From assembly GCF_029222965.1 (NCBI RefSeq), contig NZ_JARHUD010000007.1, positions 1 through 64,000 on the forward strand: a DNA stretch of 64,000 nt, read 5' to 3'. The stretch's first letter is position 1. Each line of letters opens with the position of its first letter. Under the pieces are notes generated by a model, which saw nothing but the letters and a program-made list of their open reading frames with translations, was not told where the DNA came from and ran no database searches. The position numbers and the translations under genes are program-made. This stretch comes from Aquibaculum arenosum. Its GTDB lineage: Bacteria > Pseudomonadota > Alphaproteobacteria > Kiloniellales > DSM-21159. This document shows positions 26,092 through 35,412 of this stretch, piece after piece.

Positions 26092-27834
26092 ATGTCCATG
26101 CCGCTCGATTCGAGAGATGTCGGTTTCGACAAGTCACGCCTGCCCAGCCGCCACGTCTCGGTCGGACCCGGCAAGGCCCCGCACCGCTCCTACTACTACG
26201 CGATGGGGATGACCGAGAAGGAGATCAACCAGCCTTTCGTCGGCGTCGCCACCTGCTGGAACGAGGCGGCCCCTTGCAACATCGCGCTCGGGCGCCAGGC
26301 ACAGGTCGTCAAGAAGGGCGTGAAGGCGGCCAATGGCACGCCGCGCGAGTTCACCACCATCACCGTCACCGACGGTATCGCCATGGGCCACCAGGGCATG
26401 AAGTCCTCGCTGGCAAGCCGTGATCTCATCGCTGACTCGGTCGAACTCACCATGCGCGGCCACTGCTACGACGCGCTGGTCGGCCTGGCCGGCTGCGACA
26501 AGTCTCTGCCCGGCATGATGATGGCGATCGTGCGCCTCAACGTGCCCAGCATCTTCATGTACGGCGGGTCGATCCTGCCCGGCCGCCACAAGGGCAAGGA
26601 CGTGACCGTACAGGACGTGTTCGAGGCGGTCGGCGCGCACCAGGCTGGCAATCTTGAGGACGAGGAACTGCATAGCCTGGAATGCGTGGCCTGTCCCTCG
26701 GCGGGTTCTTGCGGCGGGCAGTTCACCGCGAACACCATGGCCTGCGTTTCGGAGGCCATCGGACTTGCACTGCCTGGTTCTGCCGGCGCCCCGGCGCCTT
26801 ACGAAAGCCGCGACGCCTATGCCGAGGCCTCGGGGCAGGCGGTGATGCGCCTGCTGCAGCTTGGCCTGCGGCCGCGCGACATCGTCACCCGCAAGTCGCT
26901 GGAGAACGCCGCCATGGTCGTGGCCGCTTCTGGTGGTTCAACCAACGCCGCGCTGCATCTGCCGGCGATTGCACACGAGGCCGGGATCGAATTCGATCTT
27001 CACGATGTGGCTGAGATCTTCAAGAAAACTCCCTACATTGCCGATCTGAAGCCGGGCGGTCGCTACGTTGCCAAGGACCTCTTCGAGATTGGCGGCGTAC
27101 AGGTCCTCATGCGGGCTCTGCTGGACGGCGGCTATCTGCACGGCGACTGCATCACGGTCACCGGCAAGACCATCGCTGACAACCTCAAGGGCGTTGAACT
27201 GCCGAGCGGCCAGGACATCGTGCGTCCGACCAGCCATCCCATCACGCCGACCGGCGGTGTTGTCGGTCTGCGCGGCACGCTGGCGCCGGAAGGGGCCATC
27301 GTGAAGGTCGCGGGCATGAAAAACCTCAAGTTCCGCGGCACCGCCCTGGTGTTCGACAGCGAGGAAGAGGCTTTCCAGGCGGTGCAGGAGCGCCGCTACA
27401 AGGAAGGTGACGTCTTCGTGATCCGTTACGAGGGCCCGAAGGGTGGCCCCGGCATGCGTGAGATGCTGGCGACCACCGCGGCGATCTATGGCCAGGGCAT
27501 GGGCGATAAGGTCGCTCTCATCACCGACGGACGCTTCTCCGGCGCCACCCGTGGGTTCTGCATCGGGCATGTCGGCCCGGAGGCAGCGGTTGGCGGTCCC
27601 ATCGGCCTGCTGAAGAACGGCGATATCATCGTCATCGACGCCGAGAAGGGGATTCTTGATGTCGAGGTCTCGGAGAAGGAGTTGGAGGAACGGCGCAAGG
27701 ATTGGGCGCCGCGCGAACACGACTTCCAGTCCGGCGCGCTCTGGCGCTATGCCCAGACCGTCGGTTCGGCGGAGAAGGGGGCGGTGACGCACCCGGGCGG
27801 TGCGGCGGAAACCCACTGCTACGCCGATATCTGA
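26092..27834 (+). CDS. ilvD: Dihydroxy-acid dehydratase
   Basis: A 580-residue Fe-S dehydratase converting dihydroxy acids to 2-keto acids in Ile/Val (and pantothenate) synthesis. Cysteines of the cluster are visible in [29 protein letters not shown] and [18 protein letters not shown]. The C-terminal block [12 protein letters not shown] followed by [22 protein letters not shown] is diagnostic. Two start codons are possible, ATG 26092 and ATG 26098; the GAGAGGG box fits the second slightly better. No other ilv gene is adjacent. Confidence 0.96.
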   Translation: MSMPLDSRDVGFDKSRLPSRHVSVGPGKAPHRSYYYAMGMTEKEINQPFVGVATCWNEAAPCNIALGRQAQVVKKGVKAANGTPREFTTITVTDGIAMGHQGMKSSLASRDLIADSVELTMRGHCYDALVGLAGCDKSLPGMMMAIVRLNVPSIFMYGGSILPGRHKGKDVTVQDVFEAVGAHQAGNLEDEELHSLECVACPSAGSCGGQFTANTMACVSEAIGLALPGSAGAPAPYESRDAYAEASGQAVMRLLQLGLRPRDIVTRKSLENAAMVVAASGGSTNAALHLPAIAHEAGIEFDLHDVAEIFKKTPYIADLKPGGRYVAKDLFEIGGVQVLMRALLDGGYLHGDCITVTGKTIADNLKGVELPSGQDIVRPTSHPITPTGGVVGLRGTLAPEGAIVKVAGMKNLKFRGTALVFDSEEEAFQAVQERRYKEGDVFVIRYEGPKGGPGMREMLATTAAIYGQGMGDKVALITDGRFSGATRGFCIGHVGPEAAVGGPIGLLKNGDIIVIDAEKGILDVEVSEKELEERRKDWAPREHDFQSGALWRYAQTVGSAEKGAVTHPGGAAETHCYADI

Positions 27835-27861
27835 GTATAGCCACAAGGGGGGAGACGCGGC

Positions 27862-29349
27862 GTGAAGATCGCTGTCGGCGGGTTCCAGCACGAAACCAAC
27901 ACCTTTGCGCCCACCAAGGCGGATTATGCCGCCTTTGCCGAGGGCGGCGGCTGGCCGCCGGTCAGTCGGGGCGAGGAGGTGCTGGCGGCGGTTGCCGGCA
28001 TGAATCTGCCGATTGCGGGCTTCACGGAGGCTGCTCGGACAGCGGGGCACCAGGTTGTCCCGCTGACCTGGGCGGCCGCATCTCCCTCTTCTTATGTGAC
28101 CGAGGATGCCTTCGAGCGCATCTGTGGTCAGATCATCGACGACCTTGCCGGGCTGCGCGGGGTCGATGCGGTCTATCTCGACCTGCACGGCGCCATGGTG
28201 ACGGAGCATTTCCAGGACGGGGAGGGCGAGATCCTGCGCCGGGTGAGGGCCACGGTGGGGCGCGATTTGCCCGTGGTCACAAGCCTGGATCTCCACGCCA
28301 ACGTCACGCCTGAGATAGTGGCGCTGTCCGATGGGTTGGTGATTTACCGGACCTATCCGCACGTCGACATGGCGAAGACAGGGGAGCGTGCTTTCGTCCT
28401 GCTCTCAGGCCTGCTGCAGGGGCGACACTACGCCAAGGCCTACCGCCAGTTGCCCTTCCTCATCCCGCTGACCGGCGGCTGCACCCTGATCGAACCGGCA
28501 GCCTCCATCTATGCAGCGCTGGAAGAAATCGAGGCGGAAGAGGGGCTTGCCAGCATTTCCTTTGCCTGCGGTTTCGGTCCGGCTGACATTCACCACTGCG
28601 GGCCGAGCCTGGTCGCCTATGGTGGCGACGCGGCTGCGGCGGAGCGCGCGGCTGATCGTATCCAGGCTATGGTGGCGGAGCAGGAGGCGGCTTTCGGCGG
28701 GGACATCCTGCCGGCCGCCGAGGCCGTGCGCGAGGCGCGCGCCATTGCTGCAGGCCGACCAGGCAAGCCCGTGGTGCTTGCCGATACCCAGGACAACCCC
28801 GGCGCCGGGGGCGATGGCGACACCGTGGGCTTGTTGGAAGCGCTGGTGGAGCAGAGCGCCGAAGGTGCAGTGCTCGGCCTGCTGATCGACCGCGAAAGCG
28901 CCGAGCGGGCGCACATGGCGGGCGCAGATTCGACCGTGCGCCTTGAGTTGGGGGCGAAAAGCGGTCAGCCGGGCCACAAGCCACTGGTGGCCGACTTCAA
29001 GGTGCTTCGGCTGGGTGATGGGGCTTTTACCTGCACGGGCCCCTTCTATGAGGGGGCGCGCATGCGCCTGGGGCCGATGGCATTGCTGGAACTGAACGGC
29101 GTTCAGGTTGCGGTGGCCTCGAAGAAGGTGCAGGCAGCCGACATGGAGATGTTCCGCCATTTGGGCGTGGAGCCGACGGAGCGGCCGATCGTGGCCGTGA
29201 AGTCCTCGGTCCACTTCCGCGCCCACTTCCAGCCGGTGGCCGAGCGGGTGATCGTCGCTGCGGCCCCCGGACCCAACCCCGTGGACCACAGCCTCCTGAC
29301 CTACCGCAATCTGCGGCCCGGCGTGCGCCTCATGCCGGCGAAGGGCTGA
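27862..29349 (+). CDS. M81 family metallopeptidase (MlrC/microcystinase C-like)
   Basis: A 495-residue protein starting at GTG 27862 with GGGGGAGA upstream. The N-terminal half carries the MlrC signature: KIAVGGFQHETNTFAPTKAD, AVYLDLHGAMVTEH, VTSLDLHANVTPEIV and GLVIYRTYPHVDM, supplying the His/Asp zinc ligands. The C-terminal half starts around LADTQDNPGAGGDGDTVG and includes PGPNPVDHSLLTYRNLRPGV. M81 enzymes include the last peptidase of microcystin breakdown, but most family members lie in non-cyanotoxin bacteria and have unknown peptide or amidohydrolase substrates. Its last 20 bp overlap the convergent amine-oxidase gene. Confidence 0.9.
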   Translation: MKIAVGGFQHETNTFAPTKADYAAFAEGGGWPPVSRGEEVLAAVAGMNLPIAGFTEAARTAGHQVVPLTWAAASPSSYVTEDAFERICGQIIDDLAGLRGVDAVYLDLHGAMVTEHFQDGEGEILRRVRATVGRDLPVVTSLDLHANVTPEIVALSDGLVIYRTYPHVDMAKTGERAFVLLSGLLQGRHYAKAYRQLPFLIPLTGGCTLIEPAASIYAALEEIEAEEGLASISFACGFGPADIHHCGPSLVAYGGDAAAAERAADRIQAMVAEQEAAFGGDILPAAEAVREARAIAAGRPGKPVVLADTQDNPGAGGDGDTVGLLEALVEQSAEGAVLGLLIDRESAERAHMAGADSTVRLELGAKSGQPGHKPLVADFKVLRLGDGAFTCTGPFYEGARMRLGPMALLELNGVQVAVASKKVQAADMEMFRHLGVEPTERPIVAVKSSVHFRAHFQPVAERVIVAAAPGPNPVDHSLLTYRNLRPGVRLMPAKG

Positions 29350-30604
29350 CCGGAACCCCGGCGGCTTGGGCGACGGCCTCGGCTGCCGCGATCCCGCTGG
29401 CGTGGGCACCGTGGACTGTCCCGAAGGCGGGGATGTTGCAGGCCTCTCCGGCGAAAAAGAGCCTACCACCCAGCGGTTCTGCCAGTTCATGCCGTGCCGC
29501 CGCATGGCCGGGCAAAGCACTGGAATAGCTGCCGCCAAAGCGCGGGTCATCGCCCCAGTTGGTGGCCGACCAGCCCTGCATGTGCGGGCGCAGGGGGCGC
29601 TGCAGTATGGCTTCCAGAAGGTCCAACACTGGCTCGAGGGTGTCGGCCGGCGTCGGAGTCTGCCAGTGGCGCAGCAGGCTGCCGCCCATGTGCAGCAGGA
29701 TCATCGGGCGACCGAAGGGACGGATGATGCCGTTGAGCGCCGCGCGTTCCGGTCCGACGCGGTGGAAGTACCAATGGGGCTCCTCCGGCAGCGCCGCCTC
29801 GTCGAAGCGCAAGGCCAGCTTCTCGTGCCGACCGAGCGGCAGCGCGGCGGCCGCGGCGCGTTTTGCGGGCGGAAGGGCCGGTTCGAAGAGACCATCGCGC
29901 AGCAGCACCGGCGTCGGTAGCGCCAGAATTGCGCGTTCAGCCGTCACTTGTCCCCTGGATGTGGTGACGGTGACGCCTTGCGCCGACCAGGCGATCCGTT
30001 CCGCCGGCGTGTCCAGTTCCACGGCCGTATCGCGGTGCAGTTCGGCCAGCAGATTGCCGTAGCCATCCTGCAGCGGCCAGTTGGCGCCATCCTCCTCGAA
30101 TCGGACATAGTCCTGAATGGAGATCTCTTCGACTTCCCCGCCGTTCATGGCCTGGAGCCAGCCTTCGGCATAGGCGCGCCAGCGCGGGTGCGGCGGCATG
30201 ACTTCGCCCAGCGATGCCTCGCGGCCAGCGGTGGCGGCGGCTTCGACCGCGGCATAGCAGGACTCGACATAGGCATCGATCTCCTGCTGTTCCGCCGGCG
30301 TGGCCCAGCGGCCTTCCGCGGCCAGCCAGTGGCGCACCTTGCGCGGACTATCGGACCAGGCGCGGCCACGCGCCCGGGCATGCTGGACGAAAGGATTGCT
30401 GAGAGCCTGGTGCATCCAGTGCGCACCCCGGTCCCAGGGCAGGCCCAGGCTGTCCATGTCGGTGTGGCAACGCCCGCCGATGCGCGGCCCGGCCTCCAGC
30501 AACAACGTGTCCAGCCCCAGGCTGCGGGCGCGTGCCGCTGCGGCCAAGCCGGCGGCGCCGGCGCCAATGACGATGAGGTCGGCGGTTTCAGGTAACGGTT
30601 TCAC
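29330..30604 (-). CDS. FAD-dependent amine oxidase family protein
   Basis: A 424-residue flavoprotein starting at a GTG (30604) just 3 bp after the rhomboid stop. The N-terminal dinucleotide motif is DLIVIGAGAAGLAAAARARS, followed by LLEAGPRIGGRCHTD, the NAD(P)-binding Rossmann-like FAD signature of the amine oxidase/phytoene-desaturase superfamily. The C-terminal FAD-contacting block RLFFAGEACNIPAFGTVHGA and SGIAAAEAV completes the fold. The substrate (polyamine, amino acid or other amine) cannot be assigned. It is the last gene of the minus-strand xthA-rhomboid-oxidase set and ends inside the M81 gene by 20 bp. Confidence 0.85.
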   Translation of the reverse strand: MKPLPETADLIVIGAGAAGLAAAARARSLGLDTLLLEAGPRIGGRCHTDMDSLGLPWDRGAHWMHQALSNPFVQHARARGRAWSDSPRKVRHWLAAEGRWATPAEQQEIDAYVESCYAAVEAAATAGREASLGEVMPPHPRWRAYAEGWLQAMNGGEVEEISIQDYVRFEEDGANWPLQDGYGNLLAELHRDTAVELDTPAERIAWSAQGVTVTTSRGQVTAERAILALPTPVLLRDGLFEPALPPAKRAAAAALPLGRHEKLALRFDEAALPEEPHWYFHRVGPERAALNGIIRPFGRPMILLHMGGSLLRHWQTPTPADTLEPVLDLLEAILQRPLRPHMQGWSATNWGDDPRFGGSYSSALPGHAAARHELAEPLGGRLFFAGEACNIPAFGTVHGAHASGIAAAEAVAQAAGVPVSPSPA

Positions 30605-30607
30605 GGA

Positions 30608-31387
30608 TTATCCCCAGGGACGTTTTTTGGTTTTGCGGTTTCTTGACTGACCGGCCCGGTTTCGCTCCGCGGCGCTGCGCAGACGCAGGCCCTTGGGCGG
30701 CTCACCCGAGCCAAACAGGGGAACGGTGCGCCGCCGGAAGAAGATCACCAGCACCATGCCGACCAGGAAGCCGCCGATGTGCGCCCACCAGGCGATGCCG
30801 TCGGCTTCCGGCCCACCCTGTGCGCCGATCACCTGAAAGCCGAACCAGAAGATCAGCAGCAGCCAGGCCGGCAGGAAGAGCGGAATGATGATGATTGGTA
30901 CCAGCACCTTGGCGCGAGGGTGGAGCAACAGATAGGCCCCCAGAACCCCCGAAACCGCGCCACTCGCGCCCACCACGGGCACGGTCGAACCGGGAAAGGC
31001 GACAAAGTGCACCAGCGCCGCTGCCACGCCGCAGATGAGGTAGAAGGCAAGGAATCGCAGGTGCCCCATGGCGTCTTCGACATTGTCGCCGAAGACGAAG
31101 AGGAACAGCATGTTGCCGATTAGGTGCATCCAGCTGCCGTGCAGGAACTGGTAGGTGATCGGGGTGAGCAAAGACGGCGCGCCGGCCAGTTCCGCCGACA
31201 GATGCGCTTCGCCGCTCAGAACCGCCGGGATCAGGCCATAGCCAAAGATGCCGTCCATGTAGGTCGCCTGCCCGGAGCCGGTCTGCTGAACGAAGACATA
31301 GATGCAGACGGCCATCATCCCCCAGGTCACCCAGGGGTAGGCGAGAAAGACGCGGGGATTGCGGTCGAAGAGCGGTAGGAAGGCCAT
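30608..31387 (-). CDS. Rhomboid family intramembrane serine protease
   Basis: A 259-residue polytopic inner-membrane protease with six hydrophobic segments. The catalytic Ser is in VGASGAVSGVLGAYL (GxSG) on helix 4 and the catalytic His in WWAHIGGFLVG on helix 6. The conserved HGSWMHLIGNMLFLFVFGDN block (loop 1/helix 2) is present. The C-terminus is a basic, disordered tail (RNRAGQSRNRKTKKRPWG). It is predicted to cut membrane-spanning substrates within the bilayer; substrates are unknown. It lies between xthA and the amine oxidase in one transcription unit. Confidence 0.93.
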   Translation of the reverse strand: MAFLPLFDRNPRVFLAYPWVTWGMMAVCIYVFVQQTGSGQATYMDGIFGYGLIPAVLSGEAHLSAELAGAPSLLTPITYQFLHGSWMHLIGNMLFLFVFGDNVEDAMGHLRFLAFYLICGVAAALVHFVAFPGSTVPVVGASGAVSGVLGAYLLLHPRAKVLVPIIIIPLFLPAWLLLIFWFGFQVIGAQGGPEADGIAWWAHIGGFLVGMVLVIFFRRRTVPLFGSGEPPKGLRLRSAAERNRAGQSRNRKTKKRPWG

Positions 31388-31429
31388 GGGGTCAGGCCCG
31401 CAGCCGCCGTCGAGATCCGGGCGCCGGGC

Positions 31430-32209
31430 TCATGCGGGGTGGCGCAGCCGGCACCAGACCGGAGTGTGGTCCGAGGCCTTATCCCAGCCGCGCGGATCCC
31501 GGTCGATGCCCGCTTCCTCCAATCGGTCTGCCGCTTGCGGCGAGAGCAGCAGGTGGTCGATGCGGATGCCGTTGTCCCTCTGCCAAGCGCCCGCCTGATA
31601 GTCCCAGAATGTGTAGGCGTGCGTTGCGTTGGGATGCAGCGCCCGGAAGGCATCGGTGAAGCCGAGATGAACGATCCGGCGGAACGCGGCGCGGCTTTCC
31701 GGCCGGAAGAGCGCATCGCCTTCCCAGGCCGCTGGGTCGTGACAGTCTACGGGCTGGGGGATGACGTTCCAGTCGCCGCCGAGCACAACCGGCACCTCCT
31801 GTGCGGCCAATGCAGCCGCCTGCGCGCGCAGGCGCGCCATCCAGGCAAGCTTGTAGTCGAATTTCGGGCCGGGTGCCGGATTGCCGTTCGGCAGGTAGAT
31901 GGAAGCGACCCGCAGGCCGGCGGTGGTGGCCTCCAGATAGCGGGCCTGGCTGTCCTCCGCGTCGCCTGGGAGGCCCTCCTGCACGTTCTCCAGCGGGTTG
32001 CGCGAGAGCAGGGCCACGCCATTGTAGCTCTTCTGGCCGACCACGGCGCTGTGATAACCGGCAGCCTCCAACTCCATGGTCGGAAAGGCGTCTGCCATGC
32101 ACTTGGTTTCCTGCAGCATGACCACATCCGGTGCGAAACTCTCGAGCCAGCGCAGAAGGTTGGGCAAACGCACCTTGATGGAGTTGACGTTCCAGGAAGC
32201 AATTTTCAT
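31430..32209 (-). CDS. xthA: Exodeoxyribonuclease III (AP endonuclease)
   Basis: A 259-residue Mg-dependent nuclease of the EEP superfamily acting at abasic sites and 3' ends in base-excision repair. Signature blocks: MKIASWNVNSIKVRLPNLLR, VVMLQETKCM (metal Glu), ASIYLPNGNP, VVLGGDWNVIPQP (Asp/Asn), TFWDYQAGAWQRDNGIRIDH and DKASDHTPVWC (catalytic Asp-His). Full length for the family. It is divergent from erpA and heads a three-gene minus-strand group with 42 bp to the rhomboid gene. Confidence 0.95.
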   Translation of the reverse strand: MKIASWNVNSIKVRLPNLLRWLESFAPDVVMLQETKCMADAFPTMELEAAGYHSAVVGQKSYNGVALLSRNPLENVQEGLPGDAEDSQARYLEATTAGLRVASIYLPNGNPAPGPKFDYKLAWMARLRAQAAALAAQEVPVVLGGDWNVIPQPVDCHDPAAWEGDALFRPESRAAFRRIVHLGFTDAFRALHPNATHAYTFWDYQAGAWQRDNGIRIDHLLLSPQAADRLEEAGIDRDPRGWDKASDHTPVWCRLRHPA

Positions 32210-32394
32210 CTGGGAGTCCGCTACAGGAGAAGGAGTGGCGCCAGTCTAGCACTGTCGCCCAGGGCCGCTCCAGCCGCGCGGGCTCCGGTCCGGCGCGCCG
32301 GCTGTCTGTGCACTGCCCCTTCCCCTCACCGGTCAGGGTCCTTACATTGGTAGAACAATGGCCGTTCGCGCTGCTACGGCGGAAGAGGAGTGGT

Positions 32395-32742
32395 ATGAGC
32401 ACGATTACCCAGGCACCGGAACTGACCTTGAGCGAGAGTGCCGCCAAACGCATCGCGTTTCTCGCGGCGCAGGAGGACAATCCCGATACCATGCTGCGCA
32501 TCACGGTTTCGGGCGGGGGCTGTTCGGGCTTCAAATACGATTTCGCCTTCGATTCCACGGCCACTGAAGAGGATCGCGTGTTCGAGCGGGACGGCGCCAA
32601 GGTGGTGATCGACGAGGTGTCGCTCGACCTGCTCGGCGGCTCCCAGGTCGACTTTGTGGACGACCTCATGGGTGCCTATTTCCGCATCGAGAATCCGAAC
32701 GCCACCGCGTCCTGCGGCTGCGGCACCTCCTTCGCGCTATAA
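32395..32742 (+). CDS. erpA: Iron-sulfur cluster insertion protein ErpA
   Basis: A 115-residue A-type carrier that delivers Fe-S clusters to apoproteins. The ATG at 32395 follows GAAGAGGAG; the longer frame from 32308 has no support. All three cluster cysteines are present: the first in GGGCSGFKYDF and the last two in the C-terminal SCGCGTSF. LTLSESAAKRIAFLAAQED and SLDLLGGSQVDFVDDLMGA are typical of ErpA rather than IscA. The divergent xthA neighbour is a common alphaproteobacterial arrangement. Confidence 0.93.
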   Translation: MSTITQAPELTLSESAAKRIAFLAAQEDNPDTMLRITVSGGGCSGFKYDFAFDSTATEEDRVFERDGAKVVIDEVSLDLLGGSQVDFVDDLMGAYFRIENPNATASCGCGTSFAL

Positions 32743-32829
32743 GCCGGCCTCCGGCTCTTCTCTGACCGGCCGGCTGGCGCTTCCCCGCTGAACGCCGCCA
32801 GCCTGCTGTTCCTTCTGAAGGACCTCTGA

Positions 32830-35286
32830 ATGTCTGTGCTTCCGAGCCAGGCCCGCGCCGTGATCATCGGCGGAGGCGTTGTCGGCTGTTCCGTCGCCTA
32901 TCATCTGGCGCAGCTCGGCTGGAAGGACGTGGTTCTGCTGGAGCGCAAGCAGCTCACAAGCGGCACCACCTGGCATGCGGCGGGGCTGATCGGACAGCTG
33001 CGCTCGAGCTTGAATCTCACGCGCTTGGCCAAGTACTCGGCAGAACTCTACGCGCGTCTCGGTGATGAGGTGGGGCTGGACACGGGCTTCCGGCAGAATG
33101 GGTCGCTTGCGGTCGCCCTGACCGGGGAGCGATTGGAAGAACTCAAGCGCTCGGCCTCCACGGCGAAGACCTTCGGCCTCGAGGTACAGGTCCTCACACC
33201 AAGCGACGTGCGCGAAGCCTACCCCCTGCTTGCCGGCGAGGAGATCCACGGCGGCGCCTTCCTGCCCAAGGACGGCCAGGCCGACCCGGCGAACATTGCG
33301 CTTGGCCTGGCCAAGGGGGCGCGGGCCGGCAGCGTGTCGATCTTTGAAAACACCAGGGTGACGACCGTGCACCGCCGCGATGGTCGCGTCACCGGCGTCG
33401 CGACGGATAAGGGCGAGATCGCAGCCGATTTCGTGGTGAACTGCGGCGGCATGTGGGGGCGGGAGATCGGCCGCATGGCCGGCGTCGATGTGCCGCTGCA
33501 CGCCTGCGAGCACTTCTACATCGTCACCGACGCCATCCCAGACCTGCCGCGCGACCTGCCGGTGCTGCGCGTGCCGGACGAGTGCGCCTACTACAAGGAG
33601 GATGCCGGCAAGATCGTTCTCGGCTGCTTCGAACCCCAGGCCAAGCCCTGGGGCGGGCAGGGCATCCCCGAGGACTTCTGCTTCGACGAACTGCCCGAGG
33701 ACTTCGCGCACTTCGAGCCCATCCTGGAGCGCGCCGTCGAGCGTCTGCCGATCCTGGCCCAGGCGGGTATTCGCACCTTCTTCAACGGCCCGGAGAGCTT
33801 CACGCCCGACGGTCGCTATCTCCTGGGCGAGGCGCCCTTCCTGCGCAATTTCTTCCTGGCTTGCGGCTTCAACTCCATCGGCATCCAGTCGGCCGGCGGC
33901 GCGGGCAAGGCCCTGGCGGAGTGGATGGACGGCGGCGAGCCGCCGTTTGATCTCTGGGACGTGGACATCCGCCGCCTTCATCCGGTCCAGAACAACCGCC
34001 GCTATCTCGAGGCCCGCGTGTCCGAGACCCTGGGCCTGCTTTATGCCGACCACTTCCCCTATCGGCAGTTTGCCACTGCCCGCGGCATCCGCCGCACACC
34101 GTTACACGACGCCCTGGCGGCCCAGGGCGCCTGCTTCGGCGAAACGGCGGGTTGGGAGCGGGCCAACTGGTTTGCGCCCGACGGCGTGGAGCCGGTCTAC
34201 CGATATAGCTGGCAGCGCCAGAACTGGTTCGAGCATGCTGCAGCCGAGCACCGCGCCGTGCGCGAAACGGTTGGCCTCTTTGACATGAGCTCCTTCGCCA
34301 AGTTCCGGGTCGAGGGCCCCGATGCCGAAGCGGTGCTGCAGCGCGTCTGCGCCAATGACGTTGCCGTGGAGCCGGGGCGGGTGGTCTACACCCAGTGGCT
34401 CAATCGCCACGGCGGCATTGAGGCCGATCTGACCGTGACCCGCCTCAGCGAGACCTCCTATCTGGTCGTGACCGCTGCCGCTTCGGGCATCCGGGATCTG
34501 GCATGGCTGCAGCGCCAGATTCCAGAGGAGGCGCGCTGCGCCGTCGTCGATGTCACCAGCGGAGAGGCGGTGCTGAGCCTCATGGGGCCGCAGGCGCGCG
34601 CGCTGCTCCAGACTGTGACCGACCAGGACCTGGGCAACGAGGCCTTCCCCTTCGCCAGCGCGCAGACCATTGAACTGGGCTCCGTGCTCGCCCGGGCGCA
34701 TCGCATCACCTACGTCGGCGAACTGGGCTGGGAGCTCTATGTGCCCAGCGAAATGGCCGGCAGCGCCTTCGAAGCCTTGATGGAGGTCGGGGAGGGCTTT
34801 GGGCTGAAGCTCTGCGGCATGCACGCCCTGGATTCCTGCCGGATTGAGAAGGCTTTCCGGCACTTCGGGCATGATGTGACTGATGAGGATCACGTGTTGG
34901 AGGCCGGCCTGGGCTTTGCGGTGAAGGTCGACAAGACGCCCTCGAAGTTCGGCGATTTCATTGGCCGCGAGGCGGTGCTGCACAAGCGTGAGACAGGGCT
35001 GCAGCGGCGCCTCTTGCAGTTCAAACTCCGGGATCCGGCACCGCTGCTCTACCACGATGAGCCGATCCGGCGGGATGGCGAGATCGTGGGGCGCCTGACC
35101 TCGGGCAACTACGGGCACCATCTGGGGGCCGCCATCGGCCTCGGCTATGTCAGCGTGCCGCCCGGCACGGCACTGCCGGCACTGAAGCAGGCGGATTATG
35201 CCATCGAGATCGCCGGGGAGCTGTTCCCCGCCGAGGCCAGCGTCAAGCCGCTCTACGACCCCAAGAGCGAGCGGCCACGCAGTTAG
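32830..35286 (+). CDS. FAD-dependent oxidoreductase fused to GcvT aminomethyltransferase domains (dimethylglycine/sarcosine dehydrogenase-like)
   Basis: An 818-residue two-part enzyme. The N-terminal ~400 residues form a DAO-type FAD domain: AVIIGGGVVGCSVAYHLAQL, TSGTTWHAAGLIGQLRSS (the HAAGL segment where His binds FAD covalently in DMGDH/SardH), and ACGFNSIGIQSAGGAGKALA. A linker (FAO-type, SETLGLLYADHFPY) leads to the GcvT folate-binding domain (FDMSSFAKFRVEGPDAEAVL, GELGWELYVPSE, SCRIEKAFRHFGHD) and its C-terminal barrel. Such enzymes oxidatively demethylate N-methylated glycines, passing the one-carbon unit to tetrahydrofolate. The exact methylamine is unassigned. An MFS transporter follows on the same strand. 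Confidence 0.9.
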   Translation: MSVLPSQARAVIIGGGVVGCSVAYHLAQLGWKDVVLLERKQLTSGTTWHAAGLIGQLRSSLNLTRLAKYSAELYARLGDEVGLDTGFRQNGSLAVALTGERLEELKRSASTAKTFGLEVQVLTPSDVREAYPLLAGEEIHGGAFLPKDGQADPANIALGLAKGARAGSVSIFENTRVTTVHRRDGRVTGVATDKGEIAADFVVNCGGMWGREIGRMAGVDVPLHACEHFYIVTDAIPDLPRDLPVLRVPDECAYYKEDAGKIVLGCFEPQAKPWGGQGIPEDFCFDELPEDFAHFEPILERAVERLPILAQAGIRTFFNGPESFTPDGRYLLGEAPFLRNFFLACGFNSIGIQSAGGAGKALAEWMDGGEPPFDLWDVDIRRLHPVQNNRRYLEARVSETLGLLYADHFPYRQFATARGIRRTPLHDALAAQGACFGETAGWERANWFAPDGVEPVYRYSWQRQNWFEHAAAEHRAVRETVGLFDMSSFAKFRVEGPDAEAVLQRVCANDVAVEPGRVVYTQWLNRHGGIEADLTVTRLSETSYLVVTAAASGIRDLAWLQRQIPEEARCAVVDVTSGEAVLSLMGPQARALLQTVTDQDLGNEAFPFASAQTIELGSVLARAHRITYVGELGWELYVPSEMAGSAFEALMEVGEGFGLKLCGMHALDSCRIEKAFRHFGHDVTDEDHVLEAGLGFAVKVDKTPSKFGDFIGREAVLHKRETGLQRRLLQFKLRDPAPLLYHDEPIRRDGEIVGRLTSGNYGHHLGAAIGLGYVSVPPGTALPALKQADYAIEIAGELFPAEASVKPLYDPKSERPRS

Positions 35287-35412
35287 GAGAACTTGGCGCT
35301 GGACCGATTGGGCTGAGTGGATAGGCTCTGGCGAAACTCAATGCTGCTAGCCAATCGCACGCCCCACTTGGGGCACTTTCGGCTGCTCCCCTGTCAGCTC
35401 GCTCCGGTGATC

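Noticed and set aside
26938-28362. 474-residue minus-strand open frame spanning ilvD and the M81 peptidase
   Set aside because: It crosses two intact genes on the other strand and has no domain features.
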